Of a stretch of 64,000 nt of DNA, positions 1 through 8,442 are shown piece by piece. The stretch comes from Gp6-AA40 sp963741135. GTDB lineage: Bacteria; Acidobacteriota; Vicinamibacteria; Vicinamibacterales; UBA2999. The position numbers were made by a program, and so were the translations under genes. The notes under the pieces were generated by a model. It was not told the DNA's origin. It did no database searches and was given only the letters and a program-made list of their open reading frames with translations. The DNA lies in contig CAVUHC010000007.1 of the NCBI GenBank assembly GCA_963741135.1, forward strand, positions 806,001 through 870,000. Direction: 5' to 3'. Positions within the stretch are counted from its first letter, which is position 1; each line of letters begins with the position of its first letter.

Positions 1-171
1 GTCGATGATACCAGCGCACGTGCGGATTCGTCCACTGGACTCGTTGCAGGACTCCGACGATCGTCTTCGGTGAGTTCTTGTCGAACTCGGCCTGGCTCGC
101 GTGGTGCGCCAGGACGGGGAGAGCCACGGCGAACATCGCCGCCGAGAGCACGGTGACAATGAAACACGCAT
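1..171 (-). CDS. DUF6152 family secreted protein, N-terminal part (runs off window)
   Basis: Reading leftwards, the frame gives a hydrophobic signal segment (FIVTVLSAAMFAVALPVLA) followed by AHHASQAEFDKNSPKTIVG and then VQWTNPHVRWY. This is the typical start of DUF6152 proteins (HHS..AEFD, then W.NPH). The C-terminal part lies beyond position 1. A strong Shine-Dalgarno (AGGAGGG, about 178-184) precedes an ATG at 171-169, but that ATG is one base out of frame with the signal peptide. One extra T in the short T run near 165 would restore it, so I read this as an indel. DUF6152 genes often sit beside the PDLSG-type secreted family, as here. The biochemical role is unknown. Confidence 0.7.
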   Translation of the reverse strand, partial: MRVSLSPCSRRRCSPWLSPSWRTTRARPSSTRTHRRRSSESCNESSGRIRTCAGIID

Positions 172-194
172 CAGAAACCCTCCTAGAACGTATT

Positions 195-1090
195 TCAACC
201 GCGCTCCCGGCTGACCATCGGCCGGGGATTCATGATGCACGGCGGATCTTCGTTGTATGGCGCATTCGACGTGTTGAGCTGAATGGGGCGCGGCGGGATC
301 GCCCACGGCTCCGCAAGCACTGGATCATACACAGTGACGCCGTAATACAGGGTGTTGCCCTGCCGCCGGAATGTTTCCACGACGCGCATATCGGTCGTAT
401 GGAACCAGCCAGGCGCTGTGGCGGCGGTTGCGAGCCACGTCTCGTCGTTAAACCCGACCGCTTCGACGACCAGCGTATCACCGTCCCAGTGGCCAACCGA
501 CTCGCCCATATAGGTCTGATCGCGATCGTCGGCCGGGCCGTGCGGCCGGCCGTCGGTCGGCACCGATGCGCCAAGTGTTCCGGTTGTTGTACATCAGGAT
601 CACCTCGCCCGGCTGCTGGACGATCCTCGCGGGCGCACCGATCCTCGGCACCCCCACGGGCGCGCACAGGAAGGCAGTATCCAGATAGTTGCCGTGCAGG
701 TCGAGGTACTGCACGCGATCCCAGTACTCCGGCTTGTAGATCGGCGGGTTCGAATTGTCGCGGTACCGATCGGTCATCCCCTGATCGCGCTCGGAATACG
801 TCGGGTTGCCGTGCCGCGCGTTGTAGTTGCGCGCGAAGATTCTCGTCGCCTTTGCCTTGGCCTCCTCGAGGCGTCGCATAGGTCACGCGCTTGCCGTCCT
901 TGTCGAGCCCCTGCACCTCGGTGCTGCCGCCGCCTCCACCGCCACCACCACCCCAACGGCCGCTGAGATCCGGATGGCCGTCAGCGGTACGCGGAGTCGG
1001 CACCTGCGCCGCCGGCCCGCGCCGCCGCCGCGTCGTCGCGCGGCGGTCACGGGAATGCGCGAGCGCCGGATCGCCGCCGCCGCGGGACAT
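195..1090 (-). CDS. Secreted PDLSG-family hypothetical protein, frameshifted
   Basis: The protein is spread over three frames. The N-terminal part has the family signature TADGHPDLSGRWGGG (about 960-1000). The middle contains NYNARHGNPTYSERD and YWDRVQYLDLHGNY (about 660-850). The end contains GESVGHWDGDTLVVEAVGFND (about 450-510) and closes at 195. Frameshifts lie near 875 and 570. This family of acidobacterial secreted proteins has no assigned function; a second member is at 45526-46356. No convincing signal peptide is visible at the ATG near 1090, so the start is uncertain, and in one frame the coding runs back into the upstream gene. Probably an intact gene damaged by sequence indels. Confidence 0.6.
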
Positions 1091-1998
1091 GCCGCTCTTG
1101 ACGTTGGCGGGCACCGGCATGACCACATACGGATTGTACGTGTTGGTCCGCTCGATGGTGAGATCGAGCGACGGTCACGCCGCCACGCTTCTGCACCATG
1201 TGGCGCGGGAACAACACCTCGCTCCGGTAGTCCGGCTCGTTCAACTCAGCGTAGTCCGAGTACGTGGTTTCGGTGACGACGTTGCCGACCCGCAGTTCAA
1301 CCCGGTCGATCCAGTAGCTCAGTTGGTACTTTTCGCCGCTGTCCATCGTGAGCTCGATGGCGTCGGTCGTGTTCAGCGCCACACGCGCCGTCCCCGTCAG
1401 CGGCGCCGGCAGTGGGTAGGTCAGGTAGAGCGACGCCGCCCTCGAGCGTCATCTTCGCGTTGGCGCCCGCCAGCGCCGCCGCCTTGTAGACCGCATGCGG
1501 CAGCGACCAGAGCTGCACGAGCCGATCGGTCACGGTGTCGAGCGCCGGCATCCCGCCGACGCCGGGCATCGTTTCGTTCCAGGCCAGCGCGCCGGCGACG
1601 ACCTGGACGTTGCGCGTTCCAGCCTTGCCGTCCGCTTGCGCGCAGGCGAAGTCGGTCCGCATGGCCACCGTGGGTACGCCGTAGCGAACCTGACCGCGGT
1701 AGTTCGCCAGCCGGCACGACTGTCCATTGACCGTCATCGTGCCGGTGCCGCGCCAGTCCATGGTGAGGATCGTGTCGCGCTCGTCGGTCCCTCGCAGCAT
1801 GCCGAGCGCGTCACCGATGCGGTATAGCGTCGTCTTGACGTCGGGCGCGGCGGTCAGCGGGGGATTCTTGAGCTGGACGCGCTTGGCCTCGGCGGCCAGG
1901 CTTGGCTGAAACGTTTTCGGAATGCCGACGTACTGGGCCTCGGCGTATCCGCACGTCATGCCCAGGACCAGTACCGTCGCCATCGCGATCGTTCGCAT
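1047..1998 (-). CDS. Secreted hypothetical protein, frameshifted
   Basis: The start at 1998 has a clear signal peptide (MRTIAMATVLVLGMTCGYAEA). The mature part includes DERDTILTMDWRGTGTMTV and LANYRGQVRYGVPT. A frameshift near 1430 moves the frame to one encoding ALNTTDAIELTMDSGEKY and TTYSDYAELNEPDYRSEVLF. A second shift near 1172 leads to TNTYNPYVVMPVPANV, close to the expected C-terminus. I recognise the pattern from acidobacterial secreted proteins of unknown function but cannot name a domain. It is probably cotranscribed with the PDLSG gene downstream. The palindromic repeat at 2014-2095 lies just upstream of its start. Confidence 0.55.
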
Positions 1999-2013
1999 GG
2001 AAACTCCTTAAAA

Positions 2014-2095
2014 CCGAGTCGGAGTCAGGTGACGCCCCGACTGACGAATTCGGCAGTGCTGATGTGAGTCGGGTCGTCACCTGACTCCGACTCGG
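2014..2095. repeat. Intergenic palindromic repeat, copy A
   Basis: A long inverted repeat. The left arm (2014-2044) begins CCGAGTCGGAGTCAGGTGAC and the right arm (2064-2095) is its reverse complement with about two mismatches, around a loop of roughly 19 bases. It lies between the start of the 1047-1998 gene and the end of the decarboxylase beta gene. The inner part of the arms (GTGACG..CCGACT) is shared with the palindrome inside the transporter gene at 7675-7752, so the two belong to one dispersed family resembling REP/MITE elements. No mobility gene is adjacent. Confidence 0.75.
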
Positions 2096-2139
2096 GACCG
2101 GATTTCGGCCGGAGAATACCATTTGACCGTGCATTGTGG

Positions 2140-3261
2140 CTACTTGGCCAGGTACGCTGTCACGAGCGCGAGCAGGATCCCGCCGGCGATTACCGACCCG
2201 AGCTGACCGGCCGTGTTGGCACCCATCGCGTGCATCAGCACGTGGTTGGTGAAGTCCTCCTCCTGCGCGATCTTCTGCACCAGGCGCCCGCTCATCGGAA
2301 ATGCGCTGATCCCCGCGGCGCCGACCAGCGGGTTGATCTTCCCGCGCGTGACCACCGCCAGCAGCTTTCCGAACAGCAATCCGAACACGGTGTCGAGCGC
2401 AAACGCGACCAGCCCGAGCATCAGGATCATCAGCGTCTTGACCTGAAGGAAGGTCGCGGCCTGCATGAGGCTGCCGATAGTCAGCCCGAGAAGCAGCGTC
2501 GAGATGTTGGTCAGCTCGTTGGCGGCCGTGTCCGACAGACGCTGGACGACCCCCGACTCCTTGAGCAGGTTGCCCAGCATCAGCGTGGCCACGAGCGGCG
2601 CAGACGCGGGCACCAGTACGCCGATGACGACTGTCACGACAAGCGGGAAGGCGAGCAGACCGGCGCGCGGCACGGGCCGCGGCGCGTACTCCATCCGGAT
2701 CCGCCGCTCGGCGCGAGTCGTCAGCAGCCGCATGATCGGCGGCTGGATGATCGGCACGAGACTCATATACGAGTACGCAGTGACCGCGATCGGCGCCAGC
2801 AGGTCCGGCGCGAGGAGCGTAGAGACGTAGATGCTCGTCGGCCCGTCGATCGCGCCGATGATGGCGATGGACGAGGCCTCGTTCAGCGGAAAGCCGACCG
2901 CCGTCGCGAGGATCAATGTTGCAAAGATGCCGAACTGCCCGGCCGCGCCCATCAGCGCGAAGATCGGCTGGGACAGCAGGGGGCGGAAGTCCATCAGCGC
3001 GCCAATACCGATGAAGATGAACAGCGGGAAGATCTCGGTCTTCACCCCGATGTCGTTCAGGATGTAGAGCAGGCCCCCGGGATGATTGAGCGGTGAGTTC
3101 GGCAGGTTCCCCAGCAGCGCGCCGAACCCGATTGGCAGCAACAGCGTCGGCTCGTACTCTTTCCTGATGGCGACGTAGATGAGCGCGGTGGCCACGGCGA
3201 ACATCACGAGCATGCCCCAGGGGGAGGGGGGAAGTGGGAAGGGGAAAGCCGCGCCTTTCAT
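2140..3261 (-). CDS. Sodium-translocating decarboxylase, beta (membrane) subunit
   Basis: This is the integral-membrane subunit of biotin-dependent Na+-pumping decarboxylases (OadB/MmdB/GcdB). It decarboxylates carboxybiotin on the carrier protein and couples this to Na+ export. Family landmarks are YEPTLLLPIGFGALLGNLP near residues 37-55, GAIDGPTSIYVSTLLAPDLL near 135-155, AYSYMSLVPIIQPPIMRLLT near 162-181, and a Gly-rich last helix (GSVIAGGILLALV). About ten hydrophobic segments span 373 residues, the normal family length. The ATG at 3261 overlaps the biotin-carrier stop as ATGA, supporting translational coupling. Residues 6-15 are encoded by a purine-rich tract on the + strand and are not conserved, so Met17 (3213) is an alternative start. 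Confidence 0.93.
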   Translation of the reverse strand: MKGAAFPFPLPPSPWGMLVMFAVATALIYVAIRKEYEPTLLLPIGFGALLGNLPNSPLNHPGGLLYILNDIGVKTEIFPLFIFIGIGALMDFRPLLSQPIFALMGAAGQFGIFATLILATAVGFPLNEASSIAIIGAIDGPTSIYVSTLLAPDLLAPIAVTAYSYMSLVPIIQPPIMRLLTTRAERRIRMEYAPRPVPRAGLLAFPLVVTVVIGVLVPASAPLVATLMLGNLLKESGVVQRLSDTAANELTNISTLLLGLTIGSLMQAATFLQVKTLMILMLGLVAFALDTVFGLLFGKLLAVVTRGKINPLVGAAGISAFPMSGRLVQKIAQEEDFTNHVLMHAMGANTAGQLGSVIAGGILLALVTAYLAK

Positions 3262-3695
3262 GAAACGAACGTCACGAGCAGGTCGCCCTGCGAGACGCGC
3301 GCGCGCTCGGTGACGTGGACGGCGGCGATGGTGCCGGCGCGGGGCGAGCGAATCAGGTTGAACATCTTCATCGCTTCGATCGTGAGGAGCTCATCTCCTC
3401 GTTGCACCACCTTGCCCACGATCGCCGCGACTTTGACCACCGTCCCCGGGATGGGCGCCGTGAGGAGGTGATCGCCCGCGAACCGTCCCGGTGAGGGGGG
3501 ACCGGCCAGGATTGGCGCCGGAACAACCGTCGGAACCGTCGCCGGCCCTGCCGCAGGCTCGGTGCGTACATCGCCTGATTCGACGTCCACCAGGAAACTG
3601 TCGCCCTCGATGCGCGCAAGCACCGGCCGCGCGCGAGGATCGTCGATCTCCACCTCGTAGGTATGTCCATCGACGGTGACGCGATAGCGCTTCAC
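3258..3695 (-). CDS. Biotin carboxyl carrier protein of the decarboxylase
   Basis: Small biotinyl-domain protein. The N-terminal YRVTVDGHTYEVEI opens the fold, a Pro/Ala-rich linker (about residues 55-75) follows, and the C-terminal domain has the biotinylation motif EAMKM, whose lysine is the attachment site, in TIEAMKMFNLIRSPRAGTI. It shuttles the carboxyl group between the carboxyltransferase (4153-5695) and the beta subunit (2140-3261). I place the start at a GTG at 3695-3693, which overlaps the stop of the gamma-subunit gene as GTGA. A longer frame upstream is the antisense-rich end of that gene. Length (145 residues) suits MmdC/GcdC-type carriers. Confidence 0.88.
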   Translation of the reverse strand: MKRYRVTVDGHTYEVEIDDPRARPVLARIEGDSFLVDVESGDVRTEPAAGPATVPTVVPAPILAGPPSPGRFAGDHLLTAPIPGTVVKVAAIVGKVVQRGDELLTIEAMKMFNLIRSPRAGTIAAVHVTERARVSQGDLLVTFVS

Positions 3696-4147
3696 GTCCC
3701 GCCTCTGCCAGGCTTCGGCGAGGCCTGGCCGAAGCGCCCTGCGGGCGCGTAGGCCGGGCGCCGCCCCACGCGCTGGTTGAGCCTGAGGTTCCTGTGGAGC
3801 AGCCGCCAATCGGCAGGCGCATCCTGGCTGAACACCATCACCGCGTCTCCGTCGGCACTTGCGATCGCCGCGGCGAGCGCCGCCGCGCGGCGGCGGCGGT
3901 CCTGCTCGTCCAGCCGTTCCTGCCGTGCGTCCACCTTTGGCTCGTCCGGGACCACCGGCAGCGGTTGCCCGCGTTTCTTGAGGCGGCGTGCCTTCCTGCG
4001 CGCCCGTCTCGCCTCGCGCCCGGGCCCCCCGAAGATCGTCGGATTCGTCAGGAGATACATCAGGCTGACCAGGGCGCCGAGCGCCGCGAACAGCAGCACC
4101 ATGCCGGCCCCGGCAATTTCAACGACGACGCGCATTTGCGGAGACAT
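3692..4147 (-). CDS. Decarboxylase gamma (OadG/MmdD-like) small membrane subunit
   Basis: One N-terminal transmembrane helix (about residues 8-32, GAGMVLLFAALGALVSLMYLL) is followed by a highly charged, Arg/Lys-rich cytoplasmic tail. This is the architecture of the gamma/delta subunit that anchors the carboxyltransferase to the beta subunit. Sequence similarity in this family is weak, so the call rests on topology and on its position between the carboxyltransferase and the biotin carrier. The gene starts 5 bases after the upstream stop and overlaps the carrier start by four bases. At 151 residues it is somewhat longer than usual. Confidence 0.75.
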   Translation of the reverse strand: MSPQMRVVVEIAGAGMVLLFAALGALVSLMYLLTNPTIFGGPGREARRARRKARRLKKRGQPLPVVPDEPKVDARQERLDEQDRRRRAAALAAAIASADGDAVMVFSQDAPADWRLLHRNLRLNQRVGRRPAYAPAGRFGQASPKPGRGGT

Positions 4148-4152
4148 GCGTG

Positions 4153-5695
4153 CTACAGGGGGATGTTGCCGTGCTTCTTCGGCATGGATGGCGCCTGCTT
4201 GTCGCGAAGGAACTCGAGGCCGGCCGCAAGCCGCGCCCTCGTCTCCCGTGGATAGATCACATCGTCGATGTAGCCCGTTGCGGCGGCGACGAACGGCGAG
4301 TTGAACCGCTCCTGGAACTCGTGCTCGAGACGTGCGCGCTCGGCGTCACGCGCATCAGGCGCCGCCGCTCCGAGTTGCCGCGCGTAAAGAATACTGACCG
4401 CGCCCTTCGCACCCATGACCGCAATTTCGGCTGTCGGCCACGCAAAGCACAGATCGGTCCGGATCATCTTGCTGCTCATGACGATGTACGCGCCGCCGTA
4501 CGCCTTGCGCAGCACGACGGACACCTTCGGGACGCTGGCTTCGGAGTAGGCGTAGACGATCTTCGCGCCGTGCCGGATGATGCCGCCGTGCTCCTGGCCG
4601 GCGCCGGGCAGGAAGCCGGGGCAATCGACCAGCGTGACGATCGGGATGTTGAACGCATCGGCAAACCGGATGAAGCGCGCGATCTTGTCGGACGCGTTGA
4701 TGTCGAGGACGCCGGCCAGATGCGAAGGCTGGTTCGCGACGAACGCCACGACCCGGCCGTTGAGGCGAGCGAAGCCGACGACCGCGTTCGGCGCAAATTC
4801 CGCGTGCACCTCGAGAAACGATCCGCGATCCGCGATGCCGCCGATCACGTCGCGCACGTCGTACGCAATTTCCGGGTTCACCGGAATGAGCCGATCGAGC
4901 GCGTCGTCGTCTCCCGCGGCGCTGTCGTCGGGCTTGATCGAGGGCGGATCTTCAGCATTGTTCGACGGCAGGTACGACAGGAGTCGGCGCGTGAGCGTGA
5001 ACGCATCCGCCTCTGAGCCCGCGACGAAATGCGCGACACCGGAGCGCGCGGCATGCGTTTCGGCGCCGCCGAGCGTTTCCGCGTCGACCTCCTCGCCCGT
5101 CACCGTCCGGATCACGTCCGGCCCGGTGATGAACATGTAGCTGCCGCCGCGGACCATGATCGACGAAGTCGGTCAGGCCCGGCGAGTAGACGGCGCCGCC
5201 GGCGCACGGTCCGAGCATCACGCTGATCTGCGGCACCACGCCGCTCGCCTGTGTGTTGCGCCAGAACAGATCACCGAAGCCGGCAAGACTCCAGACGCCT
5301 TCCTGGATGCGCGCGCCGACCGAGTCGAGGAGCGCGACGATCGGAAGACCGCTTGCGGTCGCCGTCTCCAGGAGCCGTCCGACCTTCAGCGCCTGGATTT
5401 CCGAAAAGGAGCCGCCCAGCACCGTGAAGTCCTGTGCGAACAGCGCGATCCGACGTCCGTCGACCAGGCCGAGGCCGGTCACGACCCCGTCGCCGGCATA
5501 CCGCTGCTGGTCGAGGCCAAAGTCCCGGTGCCGGTGCGTGATGTACGGCGCGATCTCCTGAAAGGAGTCCGCGTCGAGCAGCTGCGCGATGCGCTCGCGC
5601 GCCGTCAGTTTGCCGCGCGCGTGCTGCGCGTCGACACGTTCCTGGCCGCCGCCGCGGCGGGCGGCGGCTCGATGCTCCGAGATGGGATCGCTCAT
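4153..5695 (-). CDS. Acyl-CoA carboxyltransferase (methylmalonyl-CoA decarboxylase alpha-like), one frameshift
   Basis: Carboxyltransferase of the crotonase-like PccB/MmdA family, which transfers CO2 from an acyl-CoA such as methylmalonyl- or malonyl-CoA to biotin. The N-terminal half starts at 5695 (MSDPISEHRAAARRG) and contains GKLTARERIAQLLDADSF, LFAQDFTVLGGSFSE and GPCAGGAVYSPGLTDF. The C-terminal half contains GSYMFITGPDVIRTVTGE, LVDCPGFLPGAGQEHGGI and RKAYGGAYIVMSSK. The halves are in different frames joined near 5160, where one base must be added or removed; the family expects TDF.(I/F)MV there. Joined length is about 514, normal for the family. Lacking a biotin carboxylase gene nearby, and with the beta and gamma subunits downstream, it looks like a decarboxylase rather than a carboxylase. 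Confidence 0.88.
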
Positions 5696-5775
5696 GTCGA
5701 ATGCTCTGTGCCGCGGCGCGGGCCTCTTACCGCTCGCGAGGTGGACCCGGACGTTCGCCCCACACGTGCAGATTG

Positions 5776-6985
5776 TCAGGTCAGAACCGGCGCTGCCTCC
5801 GCGATGATATTGCCCGCGGAGAACTGCTCGATTGCGCTCGCGTTGAACCCGAGCTCCCGCAGCACGTCGCGATTGTGCTCGCCGAAGCGCGGCGGAGGGA
5901 ACTGCAGCGCGCCGGGCGTGTCGGACAGCTTCACCGGGATGCCCACGTATCGCAGCGGACCATACTCCGGGTGCGTCAGCTCCTGCACCATGTCGCGCGC
6001 GTGAATGTGCGGATCCTCGAGCACCTCGGCGACGGTGTTGATCGGACCGACGGGAAGCTCGTACTTCGCCAGCAGCTCGAAGGTTTCGGCACGCGTCCGC
6101 GTCCTGAGCGCCGCGTCGAGGATCGCCCGCAGCTCGGTGTAGTTGGTGAGACGCCCGGCCATCGAGTCGAAGCGTGCATCGAACGCGAGATCGGGGAAGC
6201 CGAGCGCGCGGCACAGGTTCTGCCATTGCTTCTCGTTCGCCGCACCGATGTTGACGAAACCGTCCTTCGTCTCGAAGGTCTCGTACGGAACGATCGACGG
6301 ATGCCGGGTCCCCATCCGCTTGGGCGAGCGGCCGGTCGCGAAATAGCTCATCGCCTGGTACGTGAGCGTCGAGATCATGCCATCCAGCAGGCTGACGTCG
6401 ATCCGCTGCCCCTTGCCGGTGCGGTGGCGCGCCAGCATCGCCAGCAGAATCCCCTGGTACGCGTAGAGGCCGGCCACGATGTCCGCGATGGACGCGCCCA
6501 CTTTGACCGGTTGCCGATCCGGCTCGCCCGTCAGATCGACGATGCCGGATTCGCCCTGTGCGACGACATCGTAGCCAGGGCGATTCCGGTACGGGTCCGG
6601 TCTGGCCGTAGCCCGAGATCGACGCGTAGATGATGCGCGGGTTGCGGCGCGACACCGCGTCGTATCCGAAGCCGAGCTTGTCGAGGACGCCGGGCCGGAA
6701 ATTCTCGACGATGACGTCGGCGCGATCCACGAGCTTCCAGAGTACGTCCTGCCCTTCGGGCGACTTCAGGTTGAGGCCAATGCTCCGCTTGTTGCGGTTG
6801 ATCGACAGGAAGTAGGTGCTGATGCCGTTGACGAAGGGCGGCCCCCACAGCCGCGTGTCGTCACCGCGCGGCGGCGGCTCGACCTTTACCACCTTTGCGC
6901 CCATATCGCCGAGCATCATGGTGCAGAACGGACCCGAGAGAATCCGCGACAGATCGAGTACGAAGACGTCGTCCAGTGGGGTCAC
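5776..6985 (-). CDS. Class III CoA-transferase (CaiB/BaiF family), one frameshift
   Basis: Transfers CoA between carboxylic acids. The N-terminus has LDLSRILSGPFCTMMLGDMGAKV and KVEPPPRGDDTR, then INRNKRSIGLNLK and VENFRPGVLDKLGFGYD, all classical for the family. The residue after ENFRPG sits in the usual region of the catalytic Asp. After SGYGQTGP the frame breaks near 6598; in the next frame come YRNRPGYDVVAQ, then GASIADIVAGLYA and RIDVSLLDGM, ending at 5776. Joined length is about 402, normal. It sits between the MatC-like carrier and the carboxyltransferase gene, on the same strand, so it may activate the imported dicarboxylate. The substrate cannot be read from sequence. Confidence 0.88.
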
Positions 6986-6994
6986 GCCAAGAAA

Positions 6995-7066
6995 TTAAAC
7001 CACGAAGAACACGAAGGCCACGAAGGAAAAACAAAAATACTTCGTGTCCTTCGTGACCTTGTGGTT
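6995..7066. repeat. Intergenic inverted repeat (ACCACGAAG type)
   Basis: Left arm AACCACGAAGAACACGAAGG (about 6998-7017) continues as CCACGAAGG. The right arm (about 7040-7066) is an imperfect reverse complement with CTTCGTGTCCTTCGTGACC, around an A-rich loop. The whole can fold into a long hairpin between the carrier stop (7065) and the CoA-transferase start (6985). Similar ACCACGAAG-repeats are scattered intergenically in many GC-rich genomes. It could weaken read-through between the two genes, though it lacks a T tail. Confidence 0.6.
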
Positions 7067-8426
7067 ACAGCAGTCCGAAAACGATCCAGCAGACGATCGC
7101 GCCGACGACGCTCATCGAGAGTCCCCACGCCATGAGCTGATTGAACAGCCGGCGTGTGTCCGTCCCCGGAGGGGCAGCGGCGAGACAGAGCGCCCCGAGC
7201 GTCGAGAGCGGAGACACGTCCACGAGATGTCCGCCGCTGTTCATCGACGAGATGATCGCCATCGGATCGCCTCCCCCCATCTTCTCGATCAGTCCCGGGA
7301 CAGTCGGGATCAACGCGGGCAGCACCACTCCAGTGGTGCTGCTGTAGATCGAGATGAGACCGGTGAAAAACGCGGTGACGAGCGTTGACGTCGCGGGCGT
7401 CGCGAGCCGCGCGAGGAAATTCGAAAACAGATCGAGCCCACCGGTCTTCTCCAGCAAGGCCACGAGCACCGTGACACCGGTGACCATCAGGATCACCTTC
7501 CACGGCATCCGCTTGACCGCTTCGCCGTCGTCCGCGGCTCGTGCGAAGGTGAGGACCAGCGCGCACGCAAACGCGGTCATGCCGACGTTGAGCTGGAACG
7601 CGATCGCGCCGATGACGAGCGTGGCGATCATCGCCAGTGTCAGCCAGTGTCGCGGGGCGAAGTGCGCGTCGTCCGGGGTCAGACTGGGGTGACGATCCGA
7701 CTCACCTACCGCAGCTTTATTGTGAGTCGGATCGTCACCCGAGTCTGACCCCGAGAATCCGCCGTTGGGCAGGGCGCCCACCCCTGCCGCGACAACAGGC
7801 GCGGACGCCATCGCGCCGCGTCGCGCGAACAGCTTGAGGCCGCCGAACAGGAAGTAGCCCGCAAAAGCGACGATCGTGTGGATCATCAGGTTGTTCAAGT
7901 AGATGGGCCACTGCGCGTTGACGATGCCCATCTTCGCGACGAGCCCGTTGACGACGACGCCGGTGGGCGCGATGGGCGACAGCGAACCGGCGCTCGCGCC
8001 GTTGGCAATCATGATCGTCATCAGGAACGGGGAGATGTTGAACCGGCCGGCCACCGCCATCCCGAGCGGCGCCATCAGTGCCGTCGACGCGACGTTGCCG
8101 GGTCCGATGGAGCTGACGATCGCCGTCATGAAGAAGAACATCATCGGGATGACGCCCGCGTTACCGCGGCACAGGTGAACCGCGCGCCGCGCGATACGGT
8201 CAAGGGTGCCGTTGACCTGCGCCTGGGAAAAGAGCAGCGTCAGACCGACGAGGGTCAGGAACAGTGCGGTTGGAAAGCCGGCGATGACCTGTTCGATCCT
8301 CATCCCCCCGAAGTAGCCCACGATCCAGGCGAACACGATGGCGAGAATGCCGATGTTGACTTCGGAAAAGCAGCTGATGACGAGCGCAATGACCAGCGCG
8401 CTCAGCGAAATGGCGGCAAGACTCAT
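7065..8426 (-). CDS. MatC-like dicarboxylate carrier
   Basis: Polytopic membrane transporter of the ion-transporter superfamily, with a MatC_N-type first half. It contains IVFAWIVGYFGGMRIEQVI, MFFFMTAIVSSIGPGNVAST and GASAGSLSPIAPTGVVVNGL. The second half contains SIYSSTTGVVLPALIPTV and SSMNSGGHLVDVSPLSTLGA. About 11-12 hydrophobic segments in 453 residues. Such carriers import malonate, succinate or related dicarboxylates. Between the halves, a hydrophilic loop (about residues 225-250, SGSDSGDDPTHNKAAVGESD) is encoded by the palindromic repeat at 7675-7752 and is unlike transporter sequence, so the repeat seems to have inserted without breaking the frame. A purine tract lies just upstream of the ATG. 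Confidence 0.88.
   Translation of the reverse strand: MSLAAISLSALVIALVISCFSEVNIGILAIVFAWIVGYFGGMRIEQVIAGFPTALFLTLVGLTLLFSQAQVNGTLDRIARRAVHLCRGNAGVIPMMFFFMTAIVSSIGPGNVASTALMAPLGMAVAGRFNISPFLMTIMIANGASAGSLSPIAPTGVVVNGLVAKMGIVNAQWPIYLNNLMIHTIVAFAGYFLFGGLKLFARRGAMASAPVVAAGVGALPNGGFSGSDSGDDPTHNKAAVGESDRHPSLTPDDAHFAPRHWLTLAMIATLVIGAIAFQLNVGMTAFACALVLTFARAADDGEAVKRMPWKVILMVTGVTVLVALLEKTGGLDLFSNFLARLATPATSTLVTAFFTGLISIYSSTTGVVLPALIPTVPGLIEKMGGGDPMAIISSMNSGGHLVDVSPLSTLGALCLAAAPPGTDTRRLFNQLMAWGLSMSVVGAIVCWIVFGLL
7675..7752. repeat. Palindromic repeat, copy B, inside the transporter coding sequence
   Basis: A 78-bp palindrome. The left arm 7675-7705 begins GGGGTCAGACTGGGGTGACG. The right arm 7722-7752 is its reverse complement with one mismatch over 31 bases, and the loop is 16 bases. 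Its length is a multiple of three, so the transporter frame stays open and gains about 26 residues in the central cytoplasmic loop. The outer GGGGTCAGAC end is typical of REP-like elements mobilised by RAYT-type transposases in related bacteria (general knowledge). No such gene is in the window. Copy A at 2014-2095 shares the core. Confidence 0.85.
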
Positions 8427-8442
8427 CGGCGACGAGTCTATA

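Noticed and set aside
950..1090. Poly-Gly run and Arg-rich frames as a low-complexity gene of its own
   Set aside because: The Gly run belongs to the PDLSG family N-terminus; the other frames are GC-driven shadows.
2134..3096. 320-residue open frame on the + strand
   Set aside because: It is antisense to the decarboxylase beta gene, is extremely rich in Arg/Gln/Asp/His, and has no motif; an artefact of high GC.
4952..6985. A single 677-residue ORF joining CoA-transferase and carboxyltransferase sequence
   Set aside because: Its middle third is out-of-frame nonsense between the two real proteins. The ends belong to two separate frameshifted genes, so it is not a true fusion.
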